A DNA stretch of 64,000 bases from Streptomyces sp. SID13031 (GTDB taxonomy: Bacteria; Actinomycetota; Actinomycetes; Propionibacteriales; Kribbellaceae), in the NCBI RefSeq assembly GCF_010548305.1, contig NZ_JAAGLV010000012.1, positions 238,748-302,747 on the forward strand. Direction: 5' to 3'. The stretch's first letter is position 1; every line of letters starts with the position of its first letter. The position numbers and the translations under genes are program-made. Shown piece after piece: positions 8,536 to 17,197 of the stretch. The notes under the pieces were generated by a model. The model was not told where the DNA came from. It was given only the letters and a program-made list of their open reading frames with translations, and ran no database searches.

Positions 8536-9315
8536 ATGGGTGAGTTCGTCAACCTGACCGTCGCCGACGGGGTCGGCACGATCCGGCTGGACCGGCCGAA
8601 GATGAATGCGCTCAACGTCCAGGTCCAGGACGAGATCCACGCCGCCGCCATCGAGGCCACCGCGAACGACGAAGTCCGCGCAGTCGTGATCTACGGCGGC
8701 GAGCGGGTCTTCGCGGCCGGCGCCGACATCAAGGAGATGGCGGATATGTCGTACGCCGACATGGTCCGCCGCTCCGGTCCGCTACAGGCGGCGCTGACCG
8801 CGGTCGCCGCGATCCCGAAGCCGACCGTCGCCGCGATCACCGGCTACGCGCTCGGCGGTGGCTGTGAGCTCGCGCTCTGCGCCGACTACCGGATCGCTGC
8901 CGACGACGCCAAGCTCGGCCAGCCTGAGATCCTGCTCGGCGTCATCCCCGGTGCCGGCGGCACGCAGCGGCTGTCCCGCCTGGTCGGCCCGTCCAAGGCC
9001 AAGGACCTGATCTACACCGGCCGCTTCGTCGACGCGGCCGAGTGCCTGCAGATCGGGCTCGTCGACAAGGTCGTACCGGCTGCTGAGGTCTACCCGGCGG
9101 CCGTCGCCTGGGCCGGGCAGTTCTCCCGCGGCGCTTCGCTGGCTTTGCGAGCGGCCAAGGAGGCGATCGACAACGGGCTCGGCGTCGAACTGCACACCGG
9201 GCTGGAGATCGAGCGGCAGCAGTTCGCCGCGCTCTTCGCCACCGAGGACCGCACGATCGGGATGAAGTCTTTTGTCGAGAACGGCCCCGGCAAGGCCGAG
9301 TTCAAGGGAATCTGA
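8536..9315 (+). CDS. Enoyl-CoA hydratase/isomerase family protein
   Basis: The 259-residue protein is a crotonase-fold enzyme acting on acyl-CoAs, most likely hydrating trans-2-enoyl-CoA in beta-oxidation. Visible features are the oxyanion-hole segment AAGADIKEM, GYALGGGCELALCAD, and the catalytic Glu in LGQPEILLGVIPGAGGTQRL. The second usual active-site Glu is replaced by Asp in AKDLIYTGR, as in several actinobacterial enoyl-CoA hydratases. The ATG at 8536 follows a GAGGAG ribosome site; the open frame continues far upstream but overlaps the previous gene and is not coding. The next gene begins directly after its stop. Confidence 0.9.
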   Translation: MGEFVNLTVADGVGTIRLDRPKMNALNVQVQDEIHAAAIEATANDEVRAVVIYGGERVFAAGADIKEMADMSYADMVRRSGPLQAALTAVAAIPKPTVAAITGYALGGGCELALCADYRIAADDAKLGQPEILLGVIPGAGGTQRLSRLVGPSKAKDLIYTGRFVDAAECLQIGLVDKVVPAAEVYPAAVAWAGQFSRGASLALRAAKEAIDNGLGVELHTGLEIERQQFAALFATEDRTIGMKSFVENGPGKAEFKGI

Positions 9316-10278
9316 ATGACCACCTCTCCTCCCAAGCCAACAACCGCCAAGCCCGCCGCCACCGCCGAAGAGGTCGAGGCCGCGTGGAACGACAACAAGC
9401 TCGCCCAGGTGCTCTACCACGACTGGGAAGCGTCGACCTATGACGAGAAGTGGTCGATCTCGTACGACGAGCGCTGCGTCGAGTACGCCCGGGACCGGTT
9501 CATCGACGTGGCCGGCTCCGCGGGCTGGCCGTACGGCAAATCGCTCGAGATCGGCGCTGGTACCGGCTTCTTCACGCTGAACCTGAAGCTCGCCGGAGTA
9601 CTCGCCGAGGCGCACGTCACCGACTTGTCGCCCGGCATGGTCGAGGCGGCCAAGCGCAACGCGGACACGCTCGGCTTCGCGATCGAGGGCAAGGTCGCCG
9701 ACGCGGAGAAGCTGCCGTACGACGACGACACCTTCGACCTGGTGATCGGGCACGCGGTGATCCACCACATCCCGGACGTCGAGCTGGCGTTCCGCGAGAT
9801 GCTGCGGGTACTCAAGCCGGGCGGCCGCTTCGTCATCTGCGGCGAACCGACCCGGTACGGCGACTTCATGGCGCGGCGGCTGTCGCGGCTGACCTGGTGG
9901 GCGACCACCAATGTGACCAAGCTGCCCGCGCTGTCGCACTGGCGTCGCCCGCAGTCGGAGCTCGACGAGTCGTCGCGGGCCGCGGCACTGGAGGCCGTGG
10001 TCGACCTGCACACCTTCGACCCGGACACGCTCGCGCGGATGGCCTCGCGCGCCGGGGCCGTCGACGTACGGACTGTCACCGAAGAGTTGCTGGCTGCTTG
10101 GGTCGGGTGGCCGATCCGGACCTTCGAGGCCGCGGTACCGGAGGAGAAGCTCGGGTTCGGGTGGCGGATGTTCGCCTACAAGTCCTGGCTGCAACTGTCG
10201 AAGGTCGACAAGGTTCTGTCTCAGGTAGTACCCGATGAGCTCTACTACAACGTGTCGATCACCGGGGTCGCGCAGTAG
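9316..10278 (+). CDS. Class I SAM-dependent methyltransferase
   Basis: The 320-residue product has a Rossmann methyltransferase core: SLEIGAGTGFFTL (motif I), VTDLSPGMVE (motif II), AEKLPYDDDTFDLVIGHAVIHH (motif III/IV) and LRVLKPGGRFVICGEP. The C-terminal 120 residues are specific to this protein and may define the acceptor. It starts immediately after the enoyl-CoA hydratase stop and is followed 20 bp later by an acyltransferase, which suggests a short operon; the shared pathway is not evident. A lipid or polyketide-like acceptor is possible but not shown. Confidence 0.85.
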   Translation: MTTSPPKPTTAKPAATAEEVEAAWNDNKLAQVLYHDWEASTYDEKWSISYDERCVEYARDRFIDVAGSAGWPYGKSLEIGAGTGFFTLNLKLAGVLAEAHVTDLSPGMVEAAKRNADTLGFAIEGKVADAEKLPYDDDTFDLVIGHAVIHHIPDVELAFREMLRVLKPGGRFVICGEPTRYGDFMARRLSRLTWWATTNVTKLPALSHWRRPQSELDESSRAAALEAVVDLHTFDPDTLARMASRAGAVDVRTVTEELLAAWVGWPIRTFEAAVPEEKLGFGWRMFAYKSWLQLSKVDKVLSQVVPDELYYNVSITGVAQ

Positions 10279-10298
10279 CTCGTGTACATACTGGACAG

Positions 10299-11228
10299 AT
10301 GCGGTTGCTGACGGCGGCGAATCTGCGCTGGGTGGTGCGCCACCGGGCGTGGACGCCGTACTACCTGAAACGCTACTGGCGCTTCGCCTGGTTCAAGCTG
10401 CGGCACCCGCAGGTGGTGACCGAGGGATTCGTCTTCCTCGGCAAGAAGCTGGAGATCGTCGCGCGGCCCGGGCACGGCCGGCTGATCCTGGGCAAGTGGG
10501 TGCACCTCGGCGACGAGACCCGGCTGCGCGCGCACGAGGGCACACTGCGGATCGGCGACAAGGTCGTCTTCGCGCGCGACGTCACGGTGAACTGCTACCT
10601 CGACATCGAGATCGGCGCGTCGACCCTCATCGCGGACACCACCTACATCTGCGACTTCGACCACAAGACCGAAGACCTGGACCTCCCGATCAAGGACCAG
10701 GGCCTGGTTAAATCCCCGGTCCGGATCGGTCCCGACTGCTGGCTTGCCACCAAGGTCACCATCACCCGGGGCACCGACATCGGCCGCGGCGTGGTGATCG
10801 GCGCCAACAGCGTTGCCCGAGGCAACATCCCGGCGTACTCCGTAGCAGTAGGCATCCCAGCGGTAGTAGTCCGAAACCGCCAAACCCGCTACGAAGCCAA
10901 CGCCCCCCACCGCGCCTACCTGGCCAATCTGGCCCGAACCAACGAAGAAACCACCACCCGCCTGAAAACCGGCAAACCCCCCACCCCAGCAGCGCCCCCA
11001 CCACCTGCAGAAGCAGCCCCTCCCGACACTTCCGCAGCGCAAACCAACCCGACCCCCGCCGTCCGACAACCGGTGCCCGCGCCTTCTTTTACAGGTGAAG
11101 GTGACTCGCGGGGTAACAGCCCGGGTACGACTGGTGATAAAGCAGATGTAACCGGGGGGTTCTCAAGTTACTCACCAGTCGGGCACTATGTCCCGGAAGT
11201 CGTCGAAGGGGAGTCGCAGCGTGGCTGA
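10299..11228 (+). CDS. Hexapeptide-repeat (LbH) acyltransferase
   Basis: Residues about 40-190 form a left-handed beta-helix of hexapeptide repeats (for example IGDKVVFARDVTVNC, IGPDCWLATKVTITRGTDIGRGVVIGANSVA), ending in the YSVAVGIPAVVV segment typical of the LacA/WbbJ maltose O-acetyltransferase family. These trimeric enzymes acetylate sugars or other acceptors with acetyl-CoA. The last 85 residues are a low-complexity Pro/Ala/Thr tail that runs into the next gene by 8 bp. A TACATACT box ends 6 nt before the ATG, so the message may be leaderless. Confidence 0.85.
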   Translation: MRLLTAANLRWVVRHRAWTPYYLKRYWRFAWFKLRHPQVVTEGFVFLGKKLEIVARPGHGRLILGKWVHLGDETRLRAHEGTLRIGDKVVFARDVTVNCYLDIEIGASTLIADTTYICDFDHKTEDLDLPIKDQGLVKSPVRIGPDCWLATKVTITRGTDIGRGVVIGANSVARGNIPAYSVAVGIPAVVVRNRQTRYEANAPHRAYLANLARTNEETTTRLKTGKPPTPAAPPPPAEAAPPDTSAAQTNPTPAVRQPVPAPSFTGEGDSRGNSPGTTGDKADVTGGFSSYSPVGHYVPEVVEGESQRG

Positions 11229-12180
11229 GCAGGCGGACAGTGGGTCCATCCTGGACCAGGCGGCGGCCGACGGCTCGATCACCGACGCACGGCACCGGGC
11301 AGTCGATCCGGTCCCGATCGTGGTGGCAGATGTGACTGACGGTGCGGATCTGGCTACGTTGGAGTCAGCGGACGGCGCGCCGCCGGCACCGATCTGGAGG
11401 GTGCGACGCAAACTGTCGCCGCGCCCGGTACCGAGCAACCGACGCAGGAAACCGCCGGTACAGGCACCGGCGACGGACGAGGAACCGACCCTGGCTGAGG
11501 AGATGGACGACGTGGGTACTCAACCCGACAAGGCGGCCAAGACCGCCGATGCGGAGAAGGCGGTGACGAAGGACGTGGTGGCTGAGGAGACTCCCGCGGC
11601 CGAGGCGTCCACCGGCAGCCGTGGTACGACCGCGACCGCGACGAAGCCCGCGAAACCGAAGACGGCGGCGGAGATCGTCGCCGAGCAGAAGGCCCGCGAG
11701 AAGGCCGCGGCCGAGGCACCCCAGGACACCGCGGTGACGAAGCCCGTCACCCGTCAGCCGGCCGCGCCAAGCACGACCGCCGCGGTTGGCTCCACCACGC
11801 CCAAGCCCGCCGCGAAACCGGTCGCCGCCGCCAAGAAGACGGCTTCTTCGTCGAATGCGGACAAGGGCAAGGCCGCGCTGTCCGCGGTGGGTTCCAGCGT
11901 CAAGCGCTTCCGGAACGTGCTCGCCTCGCTGATCTGGCTGATCGCGGTGATCGCGGCCGCAGTGCTTGCTCTCGGCGCGCTCTTCACGGCTCTCGACCAG
12001 GCCAACCAGAGCAACGAGATCGTGAAGTGGGTGCTGGAGCGCGGGCACGACCTGGTGGGCCCGTTCAAGGACCTGTTCCGGCTCGAGACGGCGAAGAACA
12101 CCCTGCTGGTCAACTGGGGCATCGCGGCGCTGGTCTACCTGACCATCGGCAAGATCGCCGAGCGCTTCATCCGCCCCTGA
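11221..12180 (+). CDS. Unknown protein: disordered Ala/Lys/Thr-rich N-terminus and two C-terminal membrane helices
   Basis: I do not recognise a named family. About 220 residues of Ala/Pro/Thr/Lys-rich, presumably disordered sequence precede two hydrophobic segments (SLIWLIAVIAAAVLALGALF and LVNWGIAALVYLTIG) separated by about 45 residues. Such a layout suggests a membrane anchor with a long cytoplasmic or extracytoplasmic tail. The GTG at 11221 is preferred because GGGGAG lies 7 nt upstream; an in-frame ATG at 11188 has no ribosome site. An inverted repeat (GACTGGTGA at 11129-11137 with TCACCAGTC at 11172-11180) lies upstream. Confidence 0.7.
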   Translation: MAEQADSGSILDQAAADGSITDARHRAVDPVPIVVADVTDGADLATLESADGAPPAPIWRVRRKLSPRPVPSNRRRKPPVQAPATDEEPTLAEEMDDVGTQPDKAAKTADAEKAVTKDVVAEETPAAEASTGSRGTTATATKPAKPKTAAEIVAEQKAREKAAAEAPQDTAVTKPVTRQPAAPSTTAAVGSTTPKPAAKPVAAAKKTASSSNADKGKAALSAVGSSVKRFRNVLASLIWLIAVIAAAVLALGALFTALDQANQSNEIVKWVLERGHDLVGPFKDLFRLETAKNTLLVNWGIAALVYLTIGKIAERFIRP

Positions 12181-12200
12181 CCTCCTCCGGCACTACGTAC

Positions 12201-12240
12201 TCCGGTACTCCGGTACTCCGGTACTCCGGTACTCCGGTAC
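12201..12240. repeat. Tandem repeat (TCCGGTAC) x5
   Basis: Five perfect head-to-tail copies of the 8-mer TCCGGTAC lie in the short gap between two convergent genes; imperfect copies (TCCGGCAC, GTCCGGTAC) flank them. Function is not apparent; slipped-strand expansion in a non-coding gap is the simplest origin. Confidence 0.9.
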
Positions 12241-12267
12241 TGCGTGGTCCGGTACCAAGCGCTGGTA

Positions 12268-13002
12268 CTACGTGGTCCGGGACCGGGCGACGACGATGAG
12301 GTCGAGACTGTCGTCGAGGTCGCCCGCCCGGATCACGAAATCCTGGTACCTGGTCTCCTTCACCAACTGGACCAGGTCGCTCGGCCAGTCCGCGTGATCA
12401 GACGCCAGGTGCGCGTCCACGCAGGATCCGTGCTGCCGCTCCCAACCGGTCAGCTTCTCGCCATGCCAGAGCCCGAGCGTCTGGACGATCTCGAGATCCG
12501 CCTCGACGAGCTCCGCGAACTCCGGGCCGGTGAGTTCCCTGGTGTGGTACCAGTTGCCGCTCGGGAAGGTGAGCCGATTAGGCGTCGACAGTACGACGAT
12601 GGCGCCCGGTTCGGCGATCCGCGCGCATTCGCTGACGAAGCGCGGCTGTTCCCACAGATGCTCGATCGTCTGCAGTGAGACGAGCAGTCCGAACGTGTCG
12701 TCGGCGAACCCGGTCTGGACGAGATTGCCCTGCACCAGATTGACCTGTGGATAAGCCTTCGCGGCATGCCGAAGCGTCGTACCTTCATAGTCGAGACCGA
12801 ACACCTGCCCAGCTCCCGCCCGGTGCAGCAGGTCCGCGCCGTACCCCTCGCCGCAGCCGGCGTCGAGCACGCGGCCGGTCTCGGAGCTGAGCCAATTCGC
12901 CGTGATCCAGCGATAGGCAGCCTCGTGGCGCGCGAACCAGTAGTTCTCATGCCAGATCCCGGGGGCTGTTCTCTCACCGGTGAGCGGTAACGTCTCGGTC
13001 AC
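12268..13002 (-). CDS. Class I SAM-dependent methyltransferase next to etfBA (Rv3030-like)
   Basis: The 244-residue protein contains VLDAGCGEGYGADLL (SAM motif I), GLDYEGTTL and LLVSLQTIEHLWEQP, the pattern of UbiE/COQ5-like methyltransferases. A homologous gene sits divergently beside fixA/fixB in mycobacteria, where Rv3030 has been linked to methylglucose lipopolysaccharide; by gene order this is the counterpart, but the acceptor here is unproven. The GTG start at 13002 is preceded by TAGTCT and 6 nt, the pattern of a leaderless promoter. It is divergent from etfB. Confidence 0.85.
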   Translation of the reverse strand: MTETLPLTGERTAPGIWHENYWFARHEAAYRWITANWLSSETGRVLDAGCGEGYGADLLHRAGAGQVFGLDYEGTTLRHAAKAYPQVNLVQGNLVQTGFADDTFGLLVSLQTIEHLWEQPRFVSECARIAEPGAIVVLSTPNRLTFPSGNWYHTRELTGPEFAELVEADLEIVQTLGLWHGEKLTGWERQHGSCVDAHLASDHADWPSDLVQLVKETRYQDFVIRAGDLDDSLDLIVVARSRTT

Positions 13003-13145
13003 CCGGTCAGACTAGGTGTTCCGGTGGGTAGGTGCTCTGCACGCCCGCCGGACTGTGATGGGACTCGCACGCGTCTTATGTTTCTCGTGAGTAACATCCG
13101 TGGCAGGCTGGGAGAGACCGTTAACCAGAAGGGGTCCCACACGCT

Positions 13146-13928
13146 ATGAAGATCGTCGTCTGCGCGAAGTTCGTGCCGGATGCCACGGCGGACCGCCGCT
13201 TCCGCTCCGAGGACAACACGGTGGATCGCGCCGGGGTCGACGGGCTGCTGTCCGAATTGGACGAGTACGCCGTCGAGACTGCGCTCACCGTGAAGGAAGC
13301 CGGTGACGGTGAGGTGACCATCCTCACGGTCGGCCCGGATCAGGCTGCCGACGCCATCAAGAAGGGCCTCCAGATGGGCGCCGACGCCGGCGTCCACGTG
13401 AACGACGAAGGCATCCACGGCTCCGACGCCGTGGCGACCTCGCTGATCCTGGCCAGGGCGCTGGGCAAGCTGGAGGCCGACCTCGTCGTGTTCGGAATGG
13501 CCTCCACCGATGGCTCGATGGGCGTCGTCCCGGCGATGGTGTCCGAGCGGCTCGGGCTGCCCGGCGTCACGCTCGGCTCGTCGGTCACCGTCGACGGCAA
13601 CACCGTGACGATTCGCCGTGACGGTGACACCGCCAGCGACACCATCGAGGGCACGCTCCCGCTCGTACTGAGCGTCAGTGACCAGTCCGGTGAGCCGCGC
13701 TACCCGTCGTTCAAGGGCATCATGGCCGCGAAGAAGAAGCCGGTCGAGACCTGGTCGCTGGCCGACCTGGAGATCTCGCCCGACCAGGTCGGCGCCGCGT
13801 CGGCGTGGACCGAGGTCACCGAGGTGACCGCCCGTCCGCCGCGTTCGGCCGGCACGATCGTCACGGACGAGGACGGCAGCGGCGCTGCCCAGCTCGTCGA
13901 GTTCCTGTCCACCAACAAGTTCCTCTGA
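13146..13928 (+). CDS. etfB: Electron transfer flavoprotein beta subunit
   Basis: The 260-residue protein has the ETF beta/FixA fold: N-terminal KIVVCAKFVPD, the AMP-binding region with GPDQAADAIKKGLQMGAD, and the ETF signature around VFGMASTDGSMGVVPAMVSERLG. With EtfA it forms a soluble FAD-containing heterodimer that takes electrons from acyl-CoA and other dehydrogenases and passes them to an ETF:quinone oxidoreductase. etfA starts 14 bp downstream, so the two form an operon. Length is standard. Confidence 0.95.
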   Translation: MKIVVCAKFVPDATADRRFRSEDNTVDRAGVDGLLSELDEYAVETALTVKEAGDGEVTILTVGPDQAADAIKKGLQMGADAGVHVNDEGIHGSDAVATSLILARALGKLEADLVVFGMASTDGSMGVVPAMVSERLGLPGVTLGSSVTVDGNTVTIRRDGDTASDTIEGTLPLVLSVSDQSGEPRYPSFKGIMAAKKKPVETWSLADLEISPDQVGAASAWTEVTEVTARPPRSAGTIVTDEDGSGAAQLVEFLSTNKFL

Positions 13929-13942
13929 GGGGCGAGCAAAAC

Positions 13943-14902
<960 letters not shown>

Positions 14903-14942
14903 ACCACCTGAAGTGCCTGAACCACCTGAAGTGATTGTCCAA

Positions 14943-14971
14943 CGCCCGGTCCGGTCCTCCCCGACCGGGCG
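14943..14971 (+). terminator. Hairpin terminator after etfA
   Basis: CGCCCGGTC at 14943-14951 pairs with GACCGGGCG at 14963-14971 around an 11-nt loop. No U-tract follows, as is common for actinobacterial terminators. A direct repeat of CCACCTGAAGTG lies just before it. Confidence 0.6.
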
Positions 14972-14986
14972 CTGGCATGTCTACTC

Positions 14987-15142
14987 GTGCCTCCAGGCTG
15001 CAAGGCCAAGCTGGTCAGGCCGAAAGACGAGCAAGACCTCAAAGCTGCACTCCCACGACTGTCAACCGAGCAGCGCGTCTGGCTGGCCGACATGATCGAC
15101 CACCTCCACCCCGGCCATCCCTGGTCGGCCCGGATTCGCTGA
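14987..15142 (+). pseudogene. Remnant C-terminus of a nucleotidyltransferase-like protein
   Basis: A 51-codon frame reads VRPKDEQDLKAALPRLSTE, then QRVWLADMIDHLHPGHPW near its end, which resembles the C-terminal tail of actinobacterial proteins with a nucleotidyltransferase-like core (RPKDE...HPGHPW ending). The rest of such a gene is absent upstream, where etfA and its terminator lie, so this looks like a leftover fragment. A genuinely short gene starting at GTG 14987 cannot be excluded. It converges on pucR with 3 bp between stops. Confidence 0.45.
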
Positions 15143-15145
15143 GGC

Positions 15146-16840
15146 TCAGGTGCAACCGCCGACGGGGCTGACGCGGGGTGGGTTTACGACGCGGAGTTGG
15201 AGCATGGCGGCGAAGCGGGCTTCGGGGTCGTCGAGGTCTAGGGCGGCTACTTCGGCCAGGCGGCGGAGGCGGTAGCGGAAGGTGTTGGGGTGGACGTAGA
15301 GGGTGGCGGCTGCGGTGATGACGTCGCCGAAAGCGTCCAGCCAGGCTCGGAGGGTTTCCAGGAGGTTGGTGTTGTGTTCGCGGTCGTAGGTGACCAGGCG
15401 GGCGATCGGGCCGGTCGGTTGGTCTCCGCGGGCTTCGATCAGGTCGCGCAGCTCCAACAACAGGGTTTCGACGTGGACGTCGGCCAGGCGGGCGACGCGT
15501 TGGGAGCCGCGGGCGGTTCGGAGTACTCGGAGGGCTCGGTCGGCGCCGGCTCGGGCGTGGGGGAGGCGGGCGGGTTCCCGTACTACGGGGCCGACCCCGA
15601 TCCTGGCGGTCACGCGGTCGCCGATTCGGTCTAGGAAGTCCTTCGCGATCCGTACTGCGTTCTCCTCGCCGTCATCCCGATCGGCACGCACCGGGATCAA
15701 CCCGTAGGCGATGTCACCGACGAGCGCGCAGGCCGAGCGCGGGTGGACAGCACCCAGGTGCATCGCGAAAGCATCAGCGAGGCGCTGCCGCTCGGTGGCG
15801 AGCCCGGCCTCACCGGCCAGCGAATCGGAGTCGGGCACGCCTGCGTGACCGAGTGGGGTCCGCATTGACAGAGCCAGTACTACGACAGGCTGGTCGGCCA
15901 GGCCTAGGCGGTCGAGCGCATCGCGGGCTCCGGCGCCGCCTTCGAGCGCAGTACTGACCAAGTCGGCGCGAAGCCGGCGTTCGACGTCGGCGCCGGCGCG
16001 GATGCGGAGCATGTGGAGGGCGACGAGCTTGGCCGCGTCGCTGAGCGCCTGGGTGCGTTCCTCGCTGAGCGGGTCGCGGACCGCCGCCCAGATCGAGCCG
16101 AGGATCTCGTCGCCGGCGCGGACGGCGACGGCGACCCGGGGGAGGGTGAACTCGCCCTTGGTGACAGGCAAAGGGGGAATGTAGACCGGTTGATCGGTTC
16201 GATACAGCTCACGGAAGACGCCTCGCTCGTTGAGCAGGCGAGAGTAGCGCGGGGGGACCTGGCGGCCGAGGACGGTCTCGACCCGGGCGGGGTCGGCTTC
16301 GTCCTGCCGGTTGGAGAAGGCGAGGACGCGGGAGCTGCGGTCCTCGATGGTGACTGGCGCGTCGAGCAAGGCGGCGGCTGCGTTGGCGAGGGCGAAGAGG
16401 TCGCCGGAGGGCATGCCGCCGAGGGTTTCCGGCTCGGCCACTCCGACGTCGCCCTCGGCGAGGAGGGAGCGGAGGAGTACTGCGAGCTGGTCCCAGGAAG
16501 CGCCTCGGGTCAGGCCGAGCAGGGCGACGCCGGATTCGGCCACCGCGCTGGTGATCGACTCGTGCTGGGCGATGGGGGAGCGGACGACCAGCCCGGCGGC
16601 TTGCTGGCGGCCGAGGTCGCGTAGTACCCAGGCGATGACGGACGGCTCCTGGAGGCCGACGCCGAGGACGAGTGCGTGGTGGGGGAGGACGGGCTCGTCG
16701 AGCGGATCGTGGATGACGACGCCGCCGATCTCGGCCGGCCGGTCAGGGTCGCCGTGGACGAGTTCGAGCAGGGTGTCACCCAGATCGTCGAGGACACGGC
16801 CGAGGCTGGCGCGAGGTCGGTTCGTCACGGAAGGCAGCAC
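15146..16840 (-). CDS. PucR/CdaR-family transcriptional regulator
   Basis: The 564-residue protein has an N-terminal PucR sensory region, a central GGDEF-like CdaR domain (about 300-420) and a C-terminal helix-turn-helix (LETLRAWLDAFGDVITAAATLYVHPNTFRYRLRRLAEV) typical of PucR regulators, which control purine, amino acid or peptide catabolism. Transcription starts in the gap after the peptide/D-amino acid operon, on the same strand, so it is a candidate regulator of that operon. The GTG at 16840 is preceded by TAGCTT plus 7 nt, matching a leaderless promoter; a GTG at 16828 is an alternative. Confidence 0.88.
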   Translation of the reverse strand: MLPSVTNRPRASLGRVLDDLGDTLLELVHGDPDRPAEIGGVVIHDPLDEPVLPHHALVLGVGLQEPSVIAWVLRDLGRQQAAGLVVRSPIAQHESITSAVAESGVALLGLTRGASWDQLAVLLRSLLAEGDVGVAEPETLGGMPSGDLFALANAAAALLDAPVTIEDRSSRVLAFSNRQDEADPARVETVLGRQVPPRYSRLLNERGVFRELYRTDQPVYIPPLPVTKGEFTLPRVAVAVRAGDEILGSIWAAVRDPLSEERTQALSDAAKLVALHMLRIRAGADVERRLRADLVSTALEGGAGARDALDRLGLADQPVVVLALSMRTPLGHAGVPDSDSLAGEAGLATERQRLADAFAMHLGAVHPRSACALVGDIAYGLIPVRADRDDGEENAVRIAKDFLDRIGDRVTARIGVGPVVREPARLPHARAGADRALRVLRTARGSQRVARLADVHVETLLLELRDLIEARGDQPTGPIARLVTYDREHNTNLLETLRAWLDAFGDVITAAATLYVHPNTFRYRLRRLAEVAALDLDDPEARFAAMLQLRVVNPPRVSPVGGCT

Positions 16841-16952
16841 CTTTCCGAAGCTAGAAGCCAGATCACCACCCTAGTTCGTCCAACCGCACAATCTCAGCCC
16901 CCCAATTAGTCCGCCCCGACAACGAGCGCTGGCCCCCTCCGCGGATGCGCCA

Positions 16953-17045
16953 CCGCCATCTCGGGGGTTAACCCCCGAGATGGCGGGTTGCCTAGCAAGA
17001 ATCTGGCTGGGCAACCCACCGTCTGAGGGGTTAACCCCTCAGACG
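16953..17045. repeat. Cluster of three palindromic hairpins with GTTAAC centres
   Basis: A perfect 34-bp palindrome at 16953-16986 (core GGGGGTTAACCCCC) and a perfect 26-bp palindrome at 17020-17045 (core GGGGTTAACCCC) flank an 8-bp stem (GGGTTGCC at 16985-16992 with GGCAACCC at 17010-17017). They lie downstream of the last gene of the nine-gene operon and could form an unusually strong bidirectional terminator, or be protein-binding sites. Confidence 0.85.
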
Positions 17046-17047
17046 TC

Positions 17048-17134
17048 GCGAGCACGGGCAAGTGCGCGAGCACGGGCAAGTGTGCGAGCACGGGCAAGTG
17101 TGCGAGCACGGGCAAGTGCGCGAGCACGGGCAAG
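17048..17134. repeat. Five tandem copies of an 18-bp repeat
   Basis: The unit GCGAGCACGGGCAAGTGC occurs four times in full (17048, 17066, 17084, 17102; last base C or T) and once truncated (17120-17134). It directly follows the palindromic cluster and precedes the end of the racemase gene by 63 bp. Not CRISPR: there are no spacers. Confidence 0.9.
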
Positions 17135-17197
17135 GGTGGGGTGGGCGGCGGTCCGGGGTGGGGTGGCGACGGCGGCTGGTGGGGGTGTTGCGCGTCG

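Larger units (their letters stand above)
16841..17197. other. Gap between the D-peptide operon and pucR
   Basis: This 357-bp gap contains the pucR promoter (near 16848-16853 on the minus strand), three consecutive hairpins and five 18-bp tandem repeats described separately. I see no protein gene on either strand; open frames here arise from the repeats. Confidence 0.7.

Noticed and set aside
17048..17134. Possible CRISPR array
   Set aside because: Repeats are directly adjacent with no spacers, and no cas genes are present.
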